64,000 nucleotides of DNA from an uncultured Roseibium sp. (GTDB lineage: Bacteria > Pseudomonadota > Alphaproteobacteria > Rhizobiales > Stappiaceae), in assembly GCF_963675985.1 (NCBI RefSeq), contig NZ_OY780958.1, positions 744,001 to 808,000 on the forward strand, given 5' to 3'. Shown piece by piece: positions 16,174-25,574 of the stretch (positions are counted from its first letter, which is position 1; each line of letters begins with the position of its first letter). The notes under the pieces are model-generated. The model was not told where the DNA came from. It saw nothing but the letters and a program-made list of their open reading frames with translations, and searched no databases. Made by a program: the position numbers and the translations under genes.

Positions 16174-17706
16174 ATGAAGGAAATCCTTGCCGAACTGGAA
16201 GAGCGCCGCGGTACCGCGCGCCTTGGGGGTGGTGAACGGCGGATTGAGGCCCAGCACAAGAAAGGCAAGCTGACGGCCCGGGAACGGATCGAACTCCTGC
16301 TGGACGAAGGGTCCTTCGAGGAATTCGACATGTTCAAGACCCATCGCTGTACCGATTTCGGCATGGATGAACAGCATATTCCGGGCGACGGCGTGGTGAC
16401 CGGGTGGGGGACCGTCAACGGCCGTACCGTTTATGTTTTTTCCAAGGATTTCACCGTCTTCGGCGGGTCGCTTTCGGAGACCCATGCCCAAAAGATCATC
16501 AAGATTCAGGACATGGCCCTGCAGAACCGCGCGCCGATCATCGGCCTGTTCGATGCGGGCGGCGCGCGTATCCAGGAAGGGGTCGCGGCACTCGGCGGTT
16601 ATGGTGAAGTGTTTCAGCGCAACGTGCTCGCCTCCGGTGTGATCCCGCAGATTTCGCTGATCATGGGCCCGTGTGCGGGCGGCGACGTTTATTCGCCCGC
16701 CATGACCGATTTCATCTTCATGGTGCGCGACACCTCCTACATGTTCGTCACCGGCCCGGATGTGGTGAAGACCGTGACCAACGAGACGGTGACCGCTGAG
16801 GAACTGGGCGGGGCTTCCATCCACACGACGAAATCCTCCATCGCGGACGGCGGCTTCGACAACGACGTCGAAGCGCTTTCCGAAATGCGCCGGTTGATCG
16901 ATTTCCTGCCGATGAACAACCAGGCTGAGCTCCCGGAACTGACCTGCCACGACGATCCGGAACGGATCGACGACAGCCTGGATACCCTGATCCCGAACAA
17001 CCCGAACAAGCCCTACGACATGAAGGAGCTTATTCTGAAGACGGTGGACGAGGGCGATTTCTACGAAATCCAGGAAAGGTTCGCCGGCAACATCATCACC
17101 GGTTTCGGCCGGATGGAGGGACGGACCGTGGGCATCGTCGCCAACCAGCCAATGGTGCTGGCGGGCGTTCTCGATTCCGATGCTAGCCGGAAGGCGGCCC
17201 GGTTCGTGCGCTTCTGCGACTGCTTCAATATTCCGCTGGTGACCTTCGTCGACGTGCCGGGCTTCCTGCCGGGCACGGCCCAGGAATACGGCGGGCTGAT
17301 CAAGCACGGCGCCAAGCTTCTGTTCGCCTATGCGGAGGCCACGGTGCCGAAGGTGACGGTGATCACCCGCAAGGCCTATGGCGGTGCCTATGACGTGATG
17401 AGCTCCAAGCACATCCGCGGCGACGTCAACTACGCCTGGCCGACCGCGGAAATCGCGGTTATGGGCGCCAAGGGCGCGGTCGAGATCCTGTATCGCTCGG
17501 AACTGGGCGATGCGGACAAGATCGCGAAGCGGACCAAGGATTACGAGGAACGGTTCGCCAATCCGTTTGTGGCCGCCGAGCGCGGCTATATCGACGAAGT
17601 GATCCTGCCTCATTCCACGCGTCGCCGGGTGGCGCGGGCGCTGGCCATGCTGAGGTCCAAAAATCTGCAGAACCCCTGGAAGAAGCACGACAACATCCCG
17701 CTTTGA
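16174..17706 (+). CDS. pccB: Propionyl-CoA carboxylase beta (carboxyltransferase) subunit
   Basis: PccB transfers carboxyl from biotin to propionyl-CoA, making methylmalonyl-CoA. The 510-residue chain has the N-terminal family sequence KKGKLTARERIELLLDEGSFEE, the acyl-CoA site GGSLSETHAQKI and GLFDAGGARIQEGVAALGGY, and the C-terminal carboxybiotin site DVPGFLPGTAQEYGGLIKHGAKLL followed by RKAYGGAYDVMSSKH. Length and motifs match PccB rather than AccD. The biotin-carrying partner pccA lies 5 kb further along on the same strand. A TATAAT at 16067-16072 about 100 bases upstream could be part of its promoter. Confidence 0.95.
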   Translation: MKEILAELEERRGTARLGGGERRIEAQHKKGKLTARERIELLLDEGSFEEFDMFKTHRCTDFGMDEQHIPGDGVVTGWGTVNGRTVYVFSKDFTVFGGSLSETHAQKIIKIQDMALQNRAPIIGLFDAGGARIQEGVAALGGYGEVFQRNVLASGVIPQISLIMGPCAGGDVYSPAMTDFIFMVRDTSYMFVTGPDVVKTVTNETVTAEELGGASIHTTKSSIADGGFDNDVEALSEMRRLIDFLPMNNQAELPELTCHDDPERIDDSLDTLIPNNPNKPYDMKELILKTVDEGDFYEIQERFAGNIITGFGRMEGRTVGIVANQPMVLAGVLDSDASRKAARFVRFCDCFNIPLVTFVDVPGFLPGTAQEYGGLIKHGAKLLFAYAEATVPKVTVITRKAYGGAYDVMSSKHIRGDVNYAWPTAEIAVMGAKGAVEILYRSELGDADKIAKRTKDYEERFANPFVAAERGYIDEVILPHSTRRRVARALAMLRSKNLQNPWKKHDNIPL

Positions 17707-17735
17707 CGGCGAGATTTTGAGGCACGGGCGTACCG

Positions 17736-19598
17736 CTATCCAGCGTTACGCTTGGACTGGTCCGCGTCGCCGCGGATTGTGTGAAGCGCGGTGAGCAGGG
17801 TTTCGATGTCGCGTTTCGGCATCGGGCGGCCGTAAAGGAAGCCTTGGACCTGTTCGCAGCCTTCGGCCAGCAGGATACTGGCCTGTTCCAGCGTTTCGAC
17901 ACCTTCGGCGATAACGCCCATCTTCAGTGCATGGCCCATGCTGATGATGGCGCGAACGATGGCGTCCGCATCGGCCTCGTCGCCGATGTCGTGGATGAAG
18001 GAACGGTCGATCTTGATCTTGTCGAATGGAAACTGGCGCAGATAGCCAAGGCTTGAAAAGCCTGTCCCGAAGTCGTCCATGGCAATCTGGACGCCCATCT
18101 CCTTCAGTTCCCGCAAGATTGTGAGCGTGCGTTCGGTATCGCCGATCAGATTGTCTTCCGTTATTTCCACTTCCAGCCGTTCTGGCGGCAGCCCGGATTC
18201 CTCCAGTGCTTTGGAGACAATGCCTGTCAGTCCGGTCTGCTGGAACAGGCTGGGCGCCAGGTTGACGGCAATCCTCAGGTCGCCCCAACTGGCGGCGTCA
18301 TGACAGGCCTTGTGCAGGATCCATTCTGTCAGGGGCCGCATCATGCCGCTGGCTTCGGCGATCGGGATGAATTGGGACGGCGGGATTTCCCCCATGTCCG
18401 GGTGCTGCCAGCGCGCCAGCGCCTCGAAACCGGTGATCTTCTGCGTCGAGAGTTCCACCTGCGGCTGGTATTCCAGCCGGAGATCCTCATTGGTCAGGGC
18501 CTTGCGCAGGCCGGCCTCCAGCGACTTGCGGCGGCGCAGCTCGGTGTTCATCTCCTCTTCGAAGAAATGGAACGTGTTTCGTCCGTTCTGCTTGGATTTG
18601 TAAAGGGCAAGATCGGCGCTGTTGAGCAGGAGAGAGGGGCGGACCTGGCAGTCTTTCGTGCAGATGGCAATACCGATGCTGACCCCGACAAAGGCTTCGG
18701 TTCCCGCCAGGTCGAAGGGTTTCTTGAAGGCCGCGATCAAGCGTTCGGCCGTTGCGGCCGCTTGTCGCGGGTCATGGACGCCGATCTGGCAGGCGGCAAA
18801 TTCGTCGCCGCCCAGGCGGGCCAACAGATCTTCCTCGCGCAGGCATTCCTTCATCCGGCGCGCGGCCTGGTGCAGAAGCTGGTCGCCGGCCGCATGGCCC
18901 AAGGTGTCGTTGATGTCTTTGAAGAAATCAAGGTCGAAGGCGTAAACGGCCACGGCATTCGACGGTCTGCGTCCCTTGCGCAGCACCTTGCCGAGCCGCT
19001 CGATGAACAGGGTTCGATTGGGCAGGTCCGTCAGTACGTCGTGGGTTGCCAGGTAGGTGATGCGTTCCCAGGCCCCGCTCAGCATGCGCATGGGTACCAT
19101 TCGGAAAGCCCAGTAAACGAAAATGCTCGACAGCAGCGAAAAGGCGGCGACGATCGCGCTTTGCTTGACCAGGGGTTCGAGTGTGTGAACGATCTCCAAT
19201 CGTGCGACGGGTTTACCGTAGTCGGTCAGTTCCCGGACGACATGGACCTTCGGCCATAGGTATTCGGGCTGAACCGAGGGGCGCTGAACGACAACCGTGC
19301 CGTCATTGAGGACCACACGATGAAAGTCATCGGGAGCATGCTCATCGCCGTCCTCGATCATTGCGCCGATCCGGGTCGATTCGAATTGCCAGTAGTCGGG
19401 ATTGGTTTGGATCAGCCGAACGATCTGGCGGGCCTTGAACTTGGCCTCGCCGGTCAATTCGCCATTGGCCCTCAAATAGCCGAAATACAGGTAGAGCGCA
19501 GGCGGCCCGACGGCAATCACGACCGCGGTGAAGATCGCGATCCATCGGATTAGTCTGATGAAAGGTCCATCGCCCTGGGTCATTCTGTAAAATCCCAT
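17736..19598 (-). CDS. Membrane-bound GGDEF/EAL cyclic-di-GMP enzyme
   Basis: The 620-residue protein has two membrane segments (about residues 18-41 and 150-170) around a periplasmic domain of roughly 105 residues, then GGDEF and EAL domains. GGDEF is intact (ARLGGDEFAA) with an RxxD product-inhibition site five residues earlier (REED). EAL is intact: GFEALARWQ, NLAPSLF, EITEDN, DDFGTGFSSLGYLRQFPFDKIKID and EGVETLEQ. Both cyclase and phosphodiesterase activities are therefore possible. The gene starts 6 bases after a periplasmic binding protein gene on the same strand, so the periplasmic domain probably reads the ligand state of that protein. Which activity dominates cannot be told. Confidence 0.92.
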   Translation of the reverse strand: MGFYRMTQGDGPFIRLIRWIAIFTAVVIAVGPPALYLYFGYLRANGELTGEAKFKARQIVRLIQTNPDYWQFESTRIGAMIEDGDEHAPDDFHRVVLNDGTVVVQRPSVQPEYLWPKVHVVRELTDYGKPVARLEIVHTLEPLVKQSAIVAAFSLLSSIFVYWAFRMVPMRMLSGAWERITYLATHDVLTDLPNRTLFIERLGKVLRKGRRPSNAVAVYAFDLDFFKDINDTLGHAAGDQLLHQAARRMKECLREEDLLARLGGDEFAACQIGVHDPRQAAATAERLIAAFKKPFDLAGTEAFVGVSIGIAICTKDCQVRPSLLLNSADLALYKSKQNGRNTFHFFEEEMNTELRRRKSLEAGLRKALTNEDLRLEYQPQVELSTQKITGFEALARWQHPDMGEIPPSQFIPIAEASGMMRPLTEWILHKACHDAASWGDLRIAVNLAPSLFQQTGLTGIVSKALEESGLPPERLEVEITEDNLIGDTERTLTILRELKEMGVQIAMDDFGTGFSSLGYLRQFPFDKIKIDRSFIHDIGDEADADAIVRAIISMGHALKMGVIAEGVETLEQASILLAEGCEQVQGFLYGRPMPKRDIETLLTALHTIRGDADQSKRNAG

Positions 19599-19604
19599 CC
19601 GCGA

Positions 19605-20471
19605 TTACCAGTTCGGTTCTGTGACGTAATGGCCGGTCGCGCTAAGGATGTCCCGTCCGGTTTGTGAAAAAATATAAGAAACAAAGGCTTGGGTGTTTTC
19701 GGAGGGCTCTTTGCCGACCACCAGATAGAGAGACTTGAAATAAGGGTAGGTTCCAGTTCCAAGTCCGTCGAGCGAAGCGGTTTGCCCGTTGAATCTGAGC
19801 GGCTTGAGGTTACGGTTTTCGCTCAGGATCTGGGCAAGCGTGGTCAGGCCCAGCGACCCGGGCACCGTTTCCAGGGCCGATGCATTATCCTGATCATTCA
19901 CAGCGACGAACAGTTCACTGCGGGTGAGGGCAATGGAAACCGCCTTGTTCATTTCGTCCGAAAGACCACGCAAAAGTTTGGTGTCGCTTTCCTCTTCAGG
20001 GCGGAGGATCAGGCGCAGTGTCGTACCGTCCGGCCATTTATTGGTCGCGCCTGAATAGATGTCCGGCAGTTCCGCGATGACGAGGCTATCCACTGCCGTT
20101 TGCCTGTGGGTCGCAAAAACGATCGGGGTGCGGGCGTAAAGCGTGGCGGTCAGACCTGTCGCGCTTTCCTTGTCCTTAAGCGGTCTGGCGCTGAGGGACA
20201 GATCGATCTTCCCCGCGCCGAGTGCCTTGATGCCGCCGCCGGAGCCAAGGCTCGGCAGAACGACCGTCTTGATCTCGGGATGATCTTCGGAAAATGCCTT
20301 GGCCAGCAATTGCATGCCGCCGAGCGCGGTTCCGGTGCCGCCGATGACCAACTCTGTATTCGCGTCATCTGCGTATGCGTATGAGGCAAGGAAAAGCACA
20401 GTTGTTGTGATCAGGGCAAACGAGAGAGTTCTGGCAGAACGTTCACCAATCAAATTGAAGAAGTTTATCAT
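19605..20471 (-). CDS. PstS-like periplasmic binding protein paired with a c-di-GMP enzyme
   Basis: This 288-residue secreted protein has a signal peptide (hydrophobic LSFALITTTVLFLASYAYA) and the fold signature of phosphate-type type II binding proteins: LVIGGTGTALGGMQLLAKAFSEDHP, LPSLGSGGGIKALGAGKIDLSLSARPLK, and later SLGLTTLAQIL and YLVVGKEPSENTQAFVSYIFSQTGRDIL. GSGGGIKAL resembles the phosphate-cradle loop of PstS. No ABC permease or ATPase is nearby; the only partner is the downstream GGDEF/EAL gene 6 bases away. A sensory rather than transport role is inferred. The ligand may be phosphate or another oxyanion. Confidence 0.82.
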   Translation of the reverse strand: MINFFNLIGERSARTLSFALITTTVLFLASYAYADDANTELVIGGTGTALGGMQLLAKAFSEDHPEIKTVVLPSLGSGGGIKALGAGKIDLSLSARPLKDKESATGLTATLYARTPIVFATHRQTAVDSLVIAELPDIYSGATNKWPDGTTLRLILRPEEESDTKLLRGLSDEMNKAVSIALTRSELFVAVNDQDNASALETVPGSLGLTTLAQILSENRNLKPLRFNGQTASLDGLGTGTYPYFKSLYLVVGKEPSENTQAFVSYIFSQTGRDILSATGHYVTEPNW

Positions 20472-20702
20472 TCGTCCGAACTCAACTGAATATTGTCGAG
20501 TTTAGGTATAAGTCATTGACGTGTAGGAAGAGTAAATTTGATGATTGGCTGCTATATTATATATTGCCGATGTCATTTCTATAGTGAAGAAAACTTTACC
20601 GTTTGGAGCAGATGAAATCGGAAAAGCAAATTTCGGGCGGTGCGGTTCGAACTGGGCTTGGGACACGCGATTTCGCTCTAGCAAAACCGCTTACCGGTGG
20701 TT

Positions 20703-20996
20703 TCAGTTGCTGAACAGCGGCTGGCGGCATTCCAGCCCGACGAGGCATTTCGGATTGTCACGAGTCGGTCCGAGTTGGGGAAACGCGGCCTGGCCCCTGT
20801 CGCAGTAGCGTCTGTCCGAAACATAGCGGGAGAAAGTGTAGGGCCCGGTCGTGACGACGACCGAACCGTTTCGTTTCACCATATGCTGGGCCTCAAGGCA
20901 GGTCATGAGTCGCAGGTCGGGGCGGGCTGCGGCGAACTGACCCGATGCAAGGACAATGAGAACAGCGATCGAAGCGATTTTCGTCATGGATTTCAT
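20703..20996 (-). CDS. Small secreted four-cysteine protein, copy A
   Basis: This 97-residue protein has a signal peptide (MKSMTKIASIAVLIVLASGQFAAA) and a mature part starting RPDLRLMTCLEAQHMVKRNGSVVVTTGPYTF. Four cysteines stand in the mature chain (MTCL, RYCDRG, KCLVG, ECRQ), probably forming two disulfides. It is about two-thirds identical by eye to the neighbouring gene at 21170-21472, so the two arose by tandem duplication. The start was placed at the signal peptide; a longer reading adds 12 residues without homology to the sister. The function is unknown. Similar short periplasmic proteins recur in Rhizobiales. Confidence 0.78.
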   Translation of the reverse strand: MKSMTKIASIAVLIVLASGQFAAARPDLRLMTCLEAQHMVKRNGSVVVTTGPYTFSRYVSDRRYCDRGQAAFPQLGPTRDNPKCLVGLECRQPLFSN

Positions 20997-21169
20997 GGGG
21001 GGCTCCCGAAAATTACTATGCCTGTCGGACACCCAAAATCTATCAGGGGTGCCGACCGGGATGGGGGGTGGAGCATGTCGCGTTCATTCGAATTCACGTG
21101 ACATGCCTTCTCCGTTACTGACGCACGTCTTGTTGCGAAAAACCGGTATCCACTTTTTCGCGACGTGCT

Positions 21170-21472
21170 CTAGCGATCCCAGGGTGAAAACAGAGGCTCC
21201 CGGCACTCATAACCGACGAGGCATCTCGGATTATCACGGGTCGGGCCGAGTTGGGGGTAGGCGGCCTGTCCTCTGTCGCAGAAGCGGGCATCGGCGACAA
21301 AACGGGAGAATGTATATTGCCCCGTTGTGAACACCACCGCGCCGTTGCGCTGGACCATCTGTTGTGCCTGCAGACAGGTCATGCGCCTCAGATCCGGGCG
21401 AGCCTGCGCAAACTGGCTGAACGACAGGACAATGAGAATAGTGATTGAAATGATTTTTGTCAGGGACCGCAT
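21170..21472 (-). CDS. Small secreted four-cysteine protein, copy B
   Basis: This 100-residue protein has a signal peptide (MRSLTKIISITILIVLSFSQFAQA) followed by RPDLRRMTCLQAQQMVQRNGAVVFTTGQYTF. The sister at 20703-20996 shares the four cysteines, the TGxYTFSR stretch, the CDRGQAAxPQLGPTRDNPxCLVG block and the ending. The ending differs only by a short extension (SPWDR). The spacer between copies is about 170 bases, enough for separate promoters. No enzymatic motif is visible; a secreted structural, inhibitor or binding role is possible. Function unknown. Confidence 0.78.
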   Translation of the reverse strand: MRSLTKIISITILIVLSFSQFAQARPDLRRMTCLQAQQMVQRNGAVVFTTGQYTFSRFVADARFCDRGQAAYPQLGPTRDNPRCLVGYECREPLFSPWDR

Positions 21473-21570
21473 GTGTGCCTCCACAGAAAGTGCCAATTAC
21501 TCCAGATCATACCTGAAATAGTGCAATGAAGCAGGACGGCAAAAAGAAGGCGATGACGAATAAGTGAGCG

Positions 21571-21942
21571 TCAACTTTGCGGCAGGCGGTCTCTCAGCAG
21601 TTCCACGCTGACCTTGCCGGTCGGGACGGGAAGCGGTGCGCTGGGCTTGTGAATCCGGATCCGCACACGTTGGATGCGGACGTCGGCATCGAAGACGGCC
21701 TCGATCACCCGGGCGGCCAGTCGTTCGATCATCTTGAAGCGAGTTTCGGTAACGGCGGTTTCCACCGTCTTGAGCAGGGAGGCGTAGCAAACCGTGTCTG
21801 CGTATTCATCGGTTTCACAGACCTTCTGCAAGTCGACCCAGCAGGTCAGGTCGACATGAAACCTCTGGCCGAGCTTGGCCTCTTCCTCATAGAGGCCGTG
21901 ATAGGCAAAAAAGGCGAGGTCTTCGAGATGGATCGCATCCAT
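21571..21942 (-). CDS. folB: Dihydroneopterin aldolase
   Basis: FolB cleaves 7,8-dihydroneopterin to 6-hydroxymethyl-dihydropterin and glycolaldehyde in folate synthesis. The 123-residue chain has the family N-terminus LEDLAFFAYHGLYEEEAKLGQRFHVDL with the substrate-binding Glu, the central SLLKTVETAV, and the catalytic Lys near the end in RIRIHKPSAPLP. Length is normal. folP and folK are not beside it here, so it stands alone in the window. Confidence 0.93.
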   Translation of the reverse strand: MDAIHLEDLAFFAYHGLYEEEAKLGQRFHVDLTCWVDLQKVCETDEYADTVCYASLLKTVETAVTETRFKMIERLAARVIEAVFDADVRIQRVRIRIHKPSAPLPVPTGKVSVELLRDRLPQS

Positions 21943-22061
21943 GGCGCTGAACTTCCGTCATTGGGCCTCGCTACGAGGCGCTGCGACGGGCTTAGAGGCT
22001 CCGCTTGCGAAAAGCGAGTCCACTGTCAAAAAAACTTAGATTGTATCGGGGGAGGCCGTGT

Positions 22062-22526
22062 CTATCCGCCACTCGCCGGCGTACAGGCGGCTCCCGGCAA
22101 AATGTCCATGGCCCCATCAAGGGAGAAACCGGCCTGGCGGTCGTCGTCAAACAGAACCGAGAGGTAGTTTGAGGATCGGAGGCGATTCCACAGGTAGACG
22201 AAACTGTCCCCGCATGTCGGGCAATCCATCGGCAGGTAACCGTTGCTGTCAGCTGTCAGTTTGACGAGGGTGCGCCCGACGACGATTTTAACCCTCTTGC
22301 TGGGCGGAGCAGGCTGGCCCGCGATGTCGATGCTGATCAGGCTGATCAGGTGGTTCTTCTGGGCCTTGCACCAGATCGTGAAATGAGAGCCGTCGCTGTT
22401 GGTTGTCCAGTATTGCGTATAGCCCTGAACGGTTCCGCTGTGCCATTCTCCGATTTGTGCCGCAGTAGCGGATGCCGGTATCATGGCGATTATTAAAACG
22501 ATGGCGAGTTTTCGCAGGCCGGTCAT
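22062..22526 (-). CDS. Secreted protein of unknown function
   Basis: This 154-residue protein has a clear signal peptide (MTGLRKLAIVLIIAMIPASATA) and a mature part beginning AQIGEWHSG. There are three or four cysteines (FTIWCKAQ, MDCPTCGDSF, GAACTPA). The CPTC pair could be a disulfide or a metal site. The beta-rich mature chain (ISLISIDIAGQP, VKIVVGRTLVKLTADSNGYLPMD) suggests a small beta-sandwich like those of invasion-associated locus B-type proteins, but this is only a resemblance. The gene is isolated, facing away from pccA. Confidence 0.65.
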   Translation of the reverse strand: MTGLRKLAIVLIIAMIPASATAAQIGEWHSGTVQGYTQYWTTNSDGSHFTIWCKAQKNHLISLISIDIAGQPAPPSKRVKIVVGRTLVKLTADSNGYLPMDCPTCGDSFVYLWNRLRSSNYLSVLFDDDRQAGFSLDGAMDILPGAACTPASGG

Positions 22527-22750
22527 AGGTTTCCCTCTAAAGATCAGAATAAGAGAACCGAAATCTGTTAAAAATGACTATATGACCTTTCGTAGGTAGA
22601 GAATTCCGGCGGTAAAAATACAGGTTGGTCTCGGTATGGCCGCCGATTTTTCCGGCACGCGAGACCGTTCGGCCCGTCTTTTGGATATGTTGCGCCGGGC
22701 GCGACCTGAACATACAAACGGTTCACAATAGAAAAACGGGCTGAGTGTGC

Positions 22751-24763
22751 ATGTTTTCCAAGATCCTGATTGCCAACCGTGGTGAAATCGCATGCCGGGT
22801 CATCAAGACCGCGCGGCGCATGGGCATCAAGACCGTTGCGGTCTATTCCGATGCCGACCGGGATGCGCTGCATGTGGAGATGGCGGACGAAGCTGTCCAC
22901 ATCGGACCGGCGGCGGCAGCCGAATCCTATCTCCTCCCGGAAAAGATCATCGCGGCGTGCAAGGAAACCGGTGCGGAGGCGGTGCATCCAGGCTACGGCT
23001 TCCTGTCAGAACGGGCCAGTTTTCCGGAGATGCTCGCCAAGGAGGGGATCGTCTTCATCGGTCCGAACCCGCGCGCCATCACGGCGATGGGCGACAAGAT
23101 CGAATCCAAGAAATTCGCCAATGAGGCCAAGGTCAGCACGGTGCCGGGGTATCTCGGCGTGATCGAATCACCGGACCAGGCGGTCGAGATCGCCGCGGAC
23201 ATTGGCTATCCGGTGATGATCAAGGCCTCCGCCGGCGGTGGCGGCAAAGGCATGCGCATCGCCTGGAATGCGGAAGAGGCGCGCGACGGCTACACCCGCT
23301 CCAAGTCGGAGGCCGCATCCTCCTTCGGCGATGACCGGGTGTTTATCGAGAAATTCATCGAAAACCCGCGCCACATCGAAATCCAGGTGCTCGGCGACAA
23401 GCACGGCAACGCGATTTATCTGGGCGAGCGCGAATGTTCCATTCAGCGCCGAAACCAGAAGGTGATCGAGGAAGCGCCGTCACCGCTGCTCGACGAGGAA
23501 ACGCGCCGGAAAATGGGCGAGCAGGCCGTCGCCCTGGCCAAGGCCGTGGATTACGATAGCGCGGGGACCGTGGAATTCGTCGCGGGCCAGGACAAGAGCT
23601 TCTATTTCCTGGAAATGAACACGCGCCTGCAGGTGGAACATCCGGTTACCGAACTGATCACCGGCATCGATCTTGTCGAGCAGATGATCCGGGTCGCCGC
23701 CGGCGAAAAGCTGGAGATTGCGCAGAAGGACGTCAAGCTGAACGGCTGGGCCGTTGAAAGCCGGATTTACGCCGAAGACCCTTACCGCAATTTCCTGCCT
23801 TCCATCGGACGGCTGGTGCGCTATGCGCCGCCGGAGGAGAGCACCAGAGATGGCGTGACTGTCCGAAACGACACCGGCGTGGTCGAGGGATCGGAAATCT
23901 CCATGTTCTACGACCCGATGATCGCCAAGCTGATCACCCATGCACCGACCCGCGGCGAGGCGATCGATGCCATGAGCGAAGCGCTGGACGCCTTCTATGT
24001 GGACGGCATCCAGCACAATGTGCCGTTCCTGACCGCGCTGATGAACCATCCGCGCTGGCGCTCCGGCGAACTGGCGACGGGATTCATTGCCGAGGAATAT
24101 CCGGATGGGTTCTTCCCTTCCGAGCCGGATGAGGCGGCCTGCAGTGTCCTGGCGGCCGTTGCCCTGTCCATGGGCGCGCTCAACCGGGAGCGGCTCGATC
24201 ATTTGCCGGGCCGGCTGCGGCCCCATTCCGGTGCGACCCGCGAGGATTGGGTTGTCCGGATCGACAAGACCTACGTACCTATCCGCCTAGCGGCCGGCTA
24301 TCCGGGCACGCCGGTCGAGATCGATGTGGCGATCGGGGACGGTCCCGTTACCACCGTGGAATCGGACTGGTCGCCGGGACAGTCGCTCTGGATCGGGTCT
24401 GTCGGCGGCCGCTCCGTCGTCGTCCAGGTCCGTCCCGTTCTGGGCGGGTATCGCCTCGACTGGCAGGGCTTTTCGGTGATTGCGAAGGTGATGACGCCAC
24501 GTGTGGCGGAACTCGACGCCCTGATGCCGGAAAAACTGCCGCCGGATACGTCCAAGATGCTGCTTTGCCCGATGCCGGGTCTGGTTGTTTCCATTGCCGT
24601 GGAAGAAGGCCAGGAGGTCAAGGCCGGGGAGCAGCTTGCCATCGTCGAAGCCATGAAAATGGAAAACGTGCTCAGGGCAGAACGCGACTGCACGGTCTCC
24701 GCGATCAAGGCCAAGGCGGGCGACAGTCTCGCCGTCGACGCGGTGATCATGGAATTCAGCTGA
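22751..24763 (+). CDS. pccA: Propionyl-CoA carboxylase alpha (biotin carboxylase/biotin carrier) subunit
   Basis: PccA carboxylates biotin using ATP and carries it to PccB. Domains in order over 670 residues: biotin carboxylase (MFSKILIANRGEIACRV; ATP site KASAGGGGKGMRIAW; NTRLQVEHPVTE), the PccA-specific BT linker domain (about residues 460-590), and the biotinyl domain with the biotin-accepting Lys in VEAMKMENVLRAE near the C-terminus. ATG at 22751 was preferred to GTG two codons upstream. Together with pccB it serves degradation of valine, isoleucine, odd-chain fatty acids and propionate. The two genes are separated by unrelated minus-strand genes, so they have separate promoters. Confidence 0.96.
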   Translation: MFSKILIANRGEIACRVIKTARRMGIKTVAVYSDADRDALHVEMADEAVHIGPAAAAESYLLPEKIIAACKETGAEAVHPGYGFLSERASFPEMLAKEGIVFIGPNPRAITAMGDKIESKKFANEAKVSTVPGYLGVIESPDQAVEIAADIGYPVMIKASAGGGGKGMRIAWNAEEARDGYTRSKSEAASSFGDDRVFIEKFIENPRHIEIQVLGDKHGNAIYLGERECSIQRRNQKVIEEAPSPLLDEETRRKMGEQAVALAKAVDYDSAGTVEFVAGQDKSFYFLEMNTRLQVEHPVTELITGIDLVEQMIRVAAGEKLEIAQKDVKLNGWAVESRIYAEDPYRNFLPSIGRLVRYAPPEESTRDGVTVRNDTGVVEGSEISMFYDPMIAKLITHAPTRGEAIDAMSEALDAFYVDGIQHNVPFLTALMNHPRWRSGELATGFIAEEYPDGFFPSEPDEAACSVLAAVALSMGALNRERLDHLPGRLRPHSGATREDWVVRIDKTYVPIRLAAGYPGTPVEIDVAIGDGPVTTVESDWSPGQSLWIGSVGGRSVVVQVRPVLGGYRLDWQGFSVIAKVMTPRVAELDALMPEKLPPDTSKMLLCPMPGLVVSIAVEEGQEVKAGEQLAIVEAMKMENVLRAERDCTVSAIKAKAGDSLAVDAVIMEFS

Positions 24764-24917
24764 CACTCTGCCTTTCAAGGGCAGGACGGCAAAGGCAAGA
24801 AGGGCGCGCATCTAAACGTGTGTGCCGCCTCTCTTCGTTTGCGCTTTTCTTGATCGACGCTGCGGTTTACAGAGTGGCCTGAACGGTTTCTTCAATTCTG
24901 TCGTCTATCGGGCTTAC

Positions 24918-25574
24918 ATGACCTATTCCACACTTCTGTTCGATCTCGACGGGACGCTGACAGACCCGTTCGTCGGTATCACCCGATCCATCCAGCATGC
25001 GCTGGAGAAGATGGGGGTCTCCCGCATTCCCGAAGCGGAAGACCTGCGTTGGTGCATCGGCCCTCCATTGTGGGAGAGTTTCGGCGTTCTGCTGGATAGC
25101 GACGACCGGGCGGTCCAGGACCGGGCGGTCGCTTTTTACCGGGAGCGCTACACCACCGAGGGGCTTTTCGAGAACACGATCATCGAAGGTGTCGAGCGCC
25201 TCGTCGCCGATCTGGAGGCCAGTGGCCGCAGGATGTTCGTGGCGACTTCGAAACCCCATACCTATGCGGCCAGGATCATCGAGCATTTCGGCCTGCTACC
25301 GCATTTCGGCAAAGTCTACGGCTCGGAACTGGATGGGACCCGCTCCGCGAAGACGGACCTGATCGCCTATATCCTGGAGCAGGAAAGCATTGCCGCAACC
25401 GACTGCATCATGGTCGGAGACCGAAAGCACGACCTGATCGGGGCCAAGGCCAACAAAGTCGGCGCGCTGGGCGTTACCTGGGGTTACGGCAGCCGCGAGG
25501 AACTGGAGGCGGAGCATCCGGAAGCGATTTTCGACCGTCCGCAGGATCTGGGAAGCTGGGTTATCACCGGTTGA
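24918..25574 (+). CDS. HAD-superfamily hydrolase, phosphoglycolate phosphatase-like
   Basis: This 218-residue HAD protein has LLFDLDGTLTDPFVGITRSIQHALEKMG (motif I and start of the cap), FVATSKP (motif II), and CIMVGDRKHDLIGAKANKVGALGVTWGYGSREEL (motifs III/IV). The ending GVTWGYG is typical of Gph-like enzymes. It differs from the other HAD gene at 8883, which has a CDGT variant and only distant similarity. ATG at 24918 starts the first beta-strand; upstream in-frame codons lack similarity. Substrate unassigned. Confidence 0.87.
   Translation: MTYSTLLFDLDGTLTDPFVGITRSIQHALEKMGVSRIPEAEDLRWCIGPPLWESFGVLLDSDDRAVQDRAVAFYRERYTTEGLFENTIIEGVERLVADLEASGRRMFVATSKPHTYAARIIEHFGLLPHFGKVYGSELDGTRSAKTDLIAYILEQESIAATDCIMVGDRKHDLIGAKANKVGALGVTWGYGSREELEAEHPEAIFDRPQDLGSWVITG

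Noticed and set aside
16153..17688. Long open frame on the minus strand opposite pccB
   Set aside because: It mirrors pccB and has a repetitive composition typical of antisense frames.
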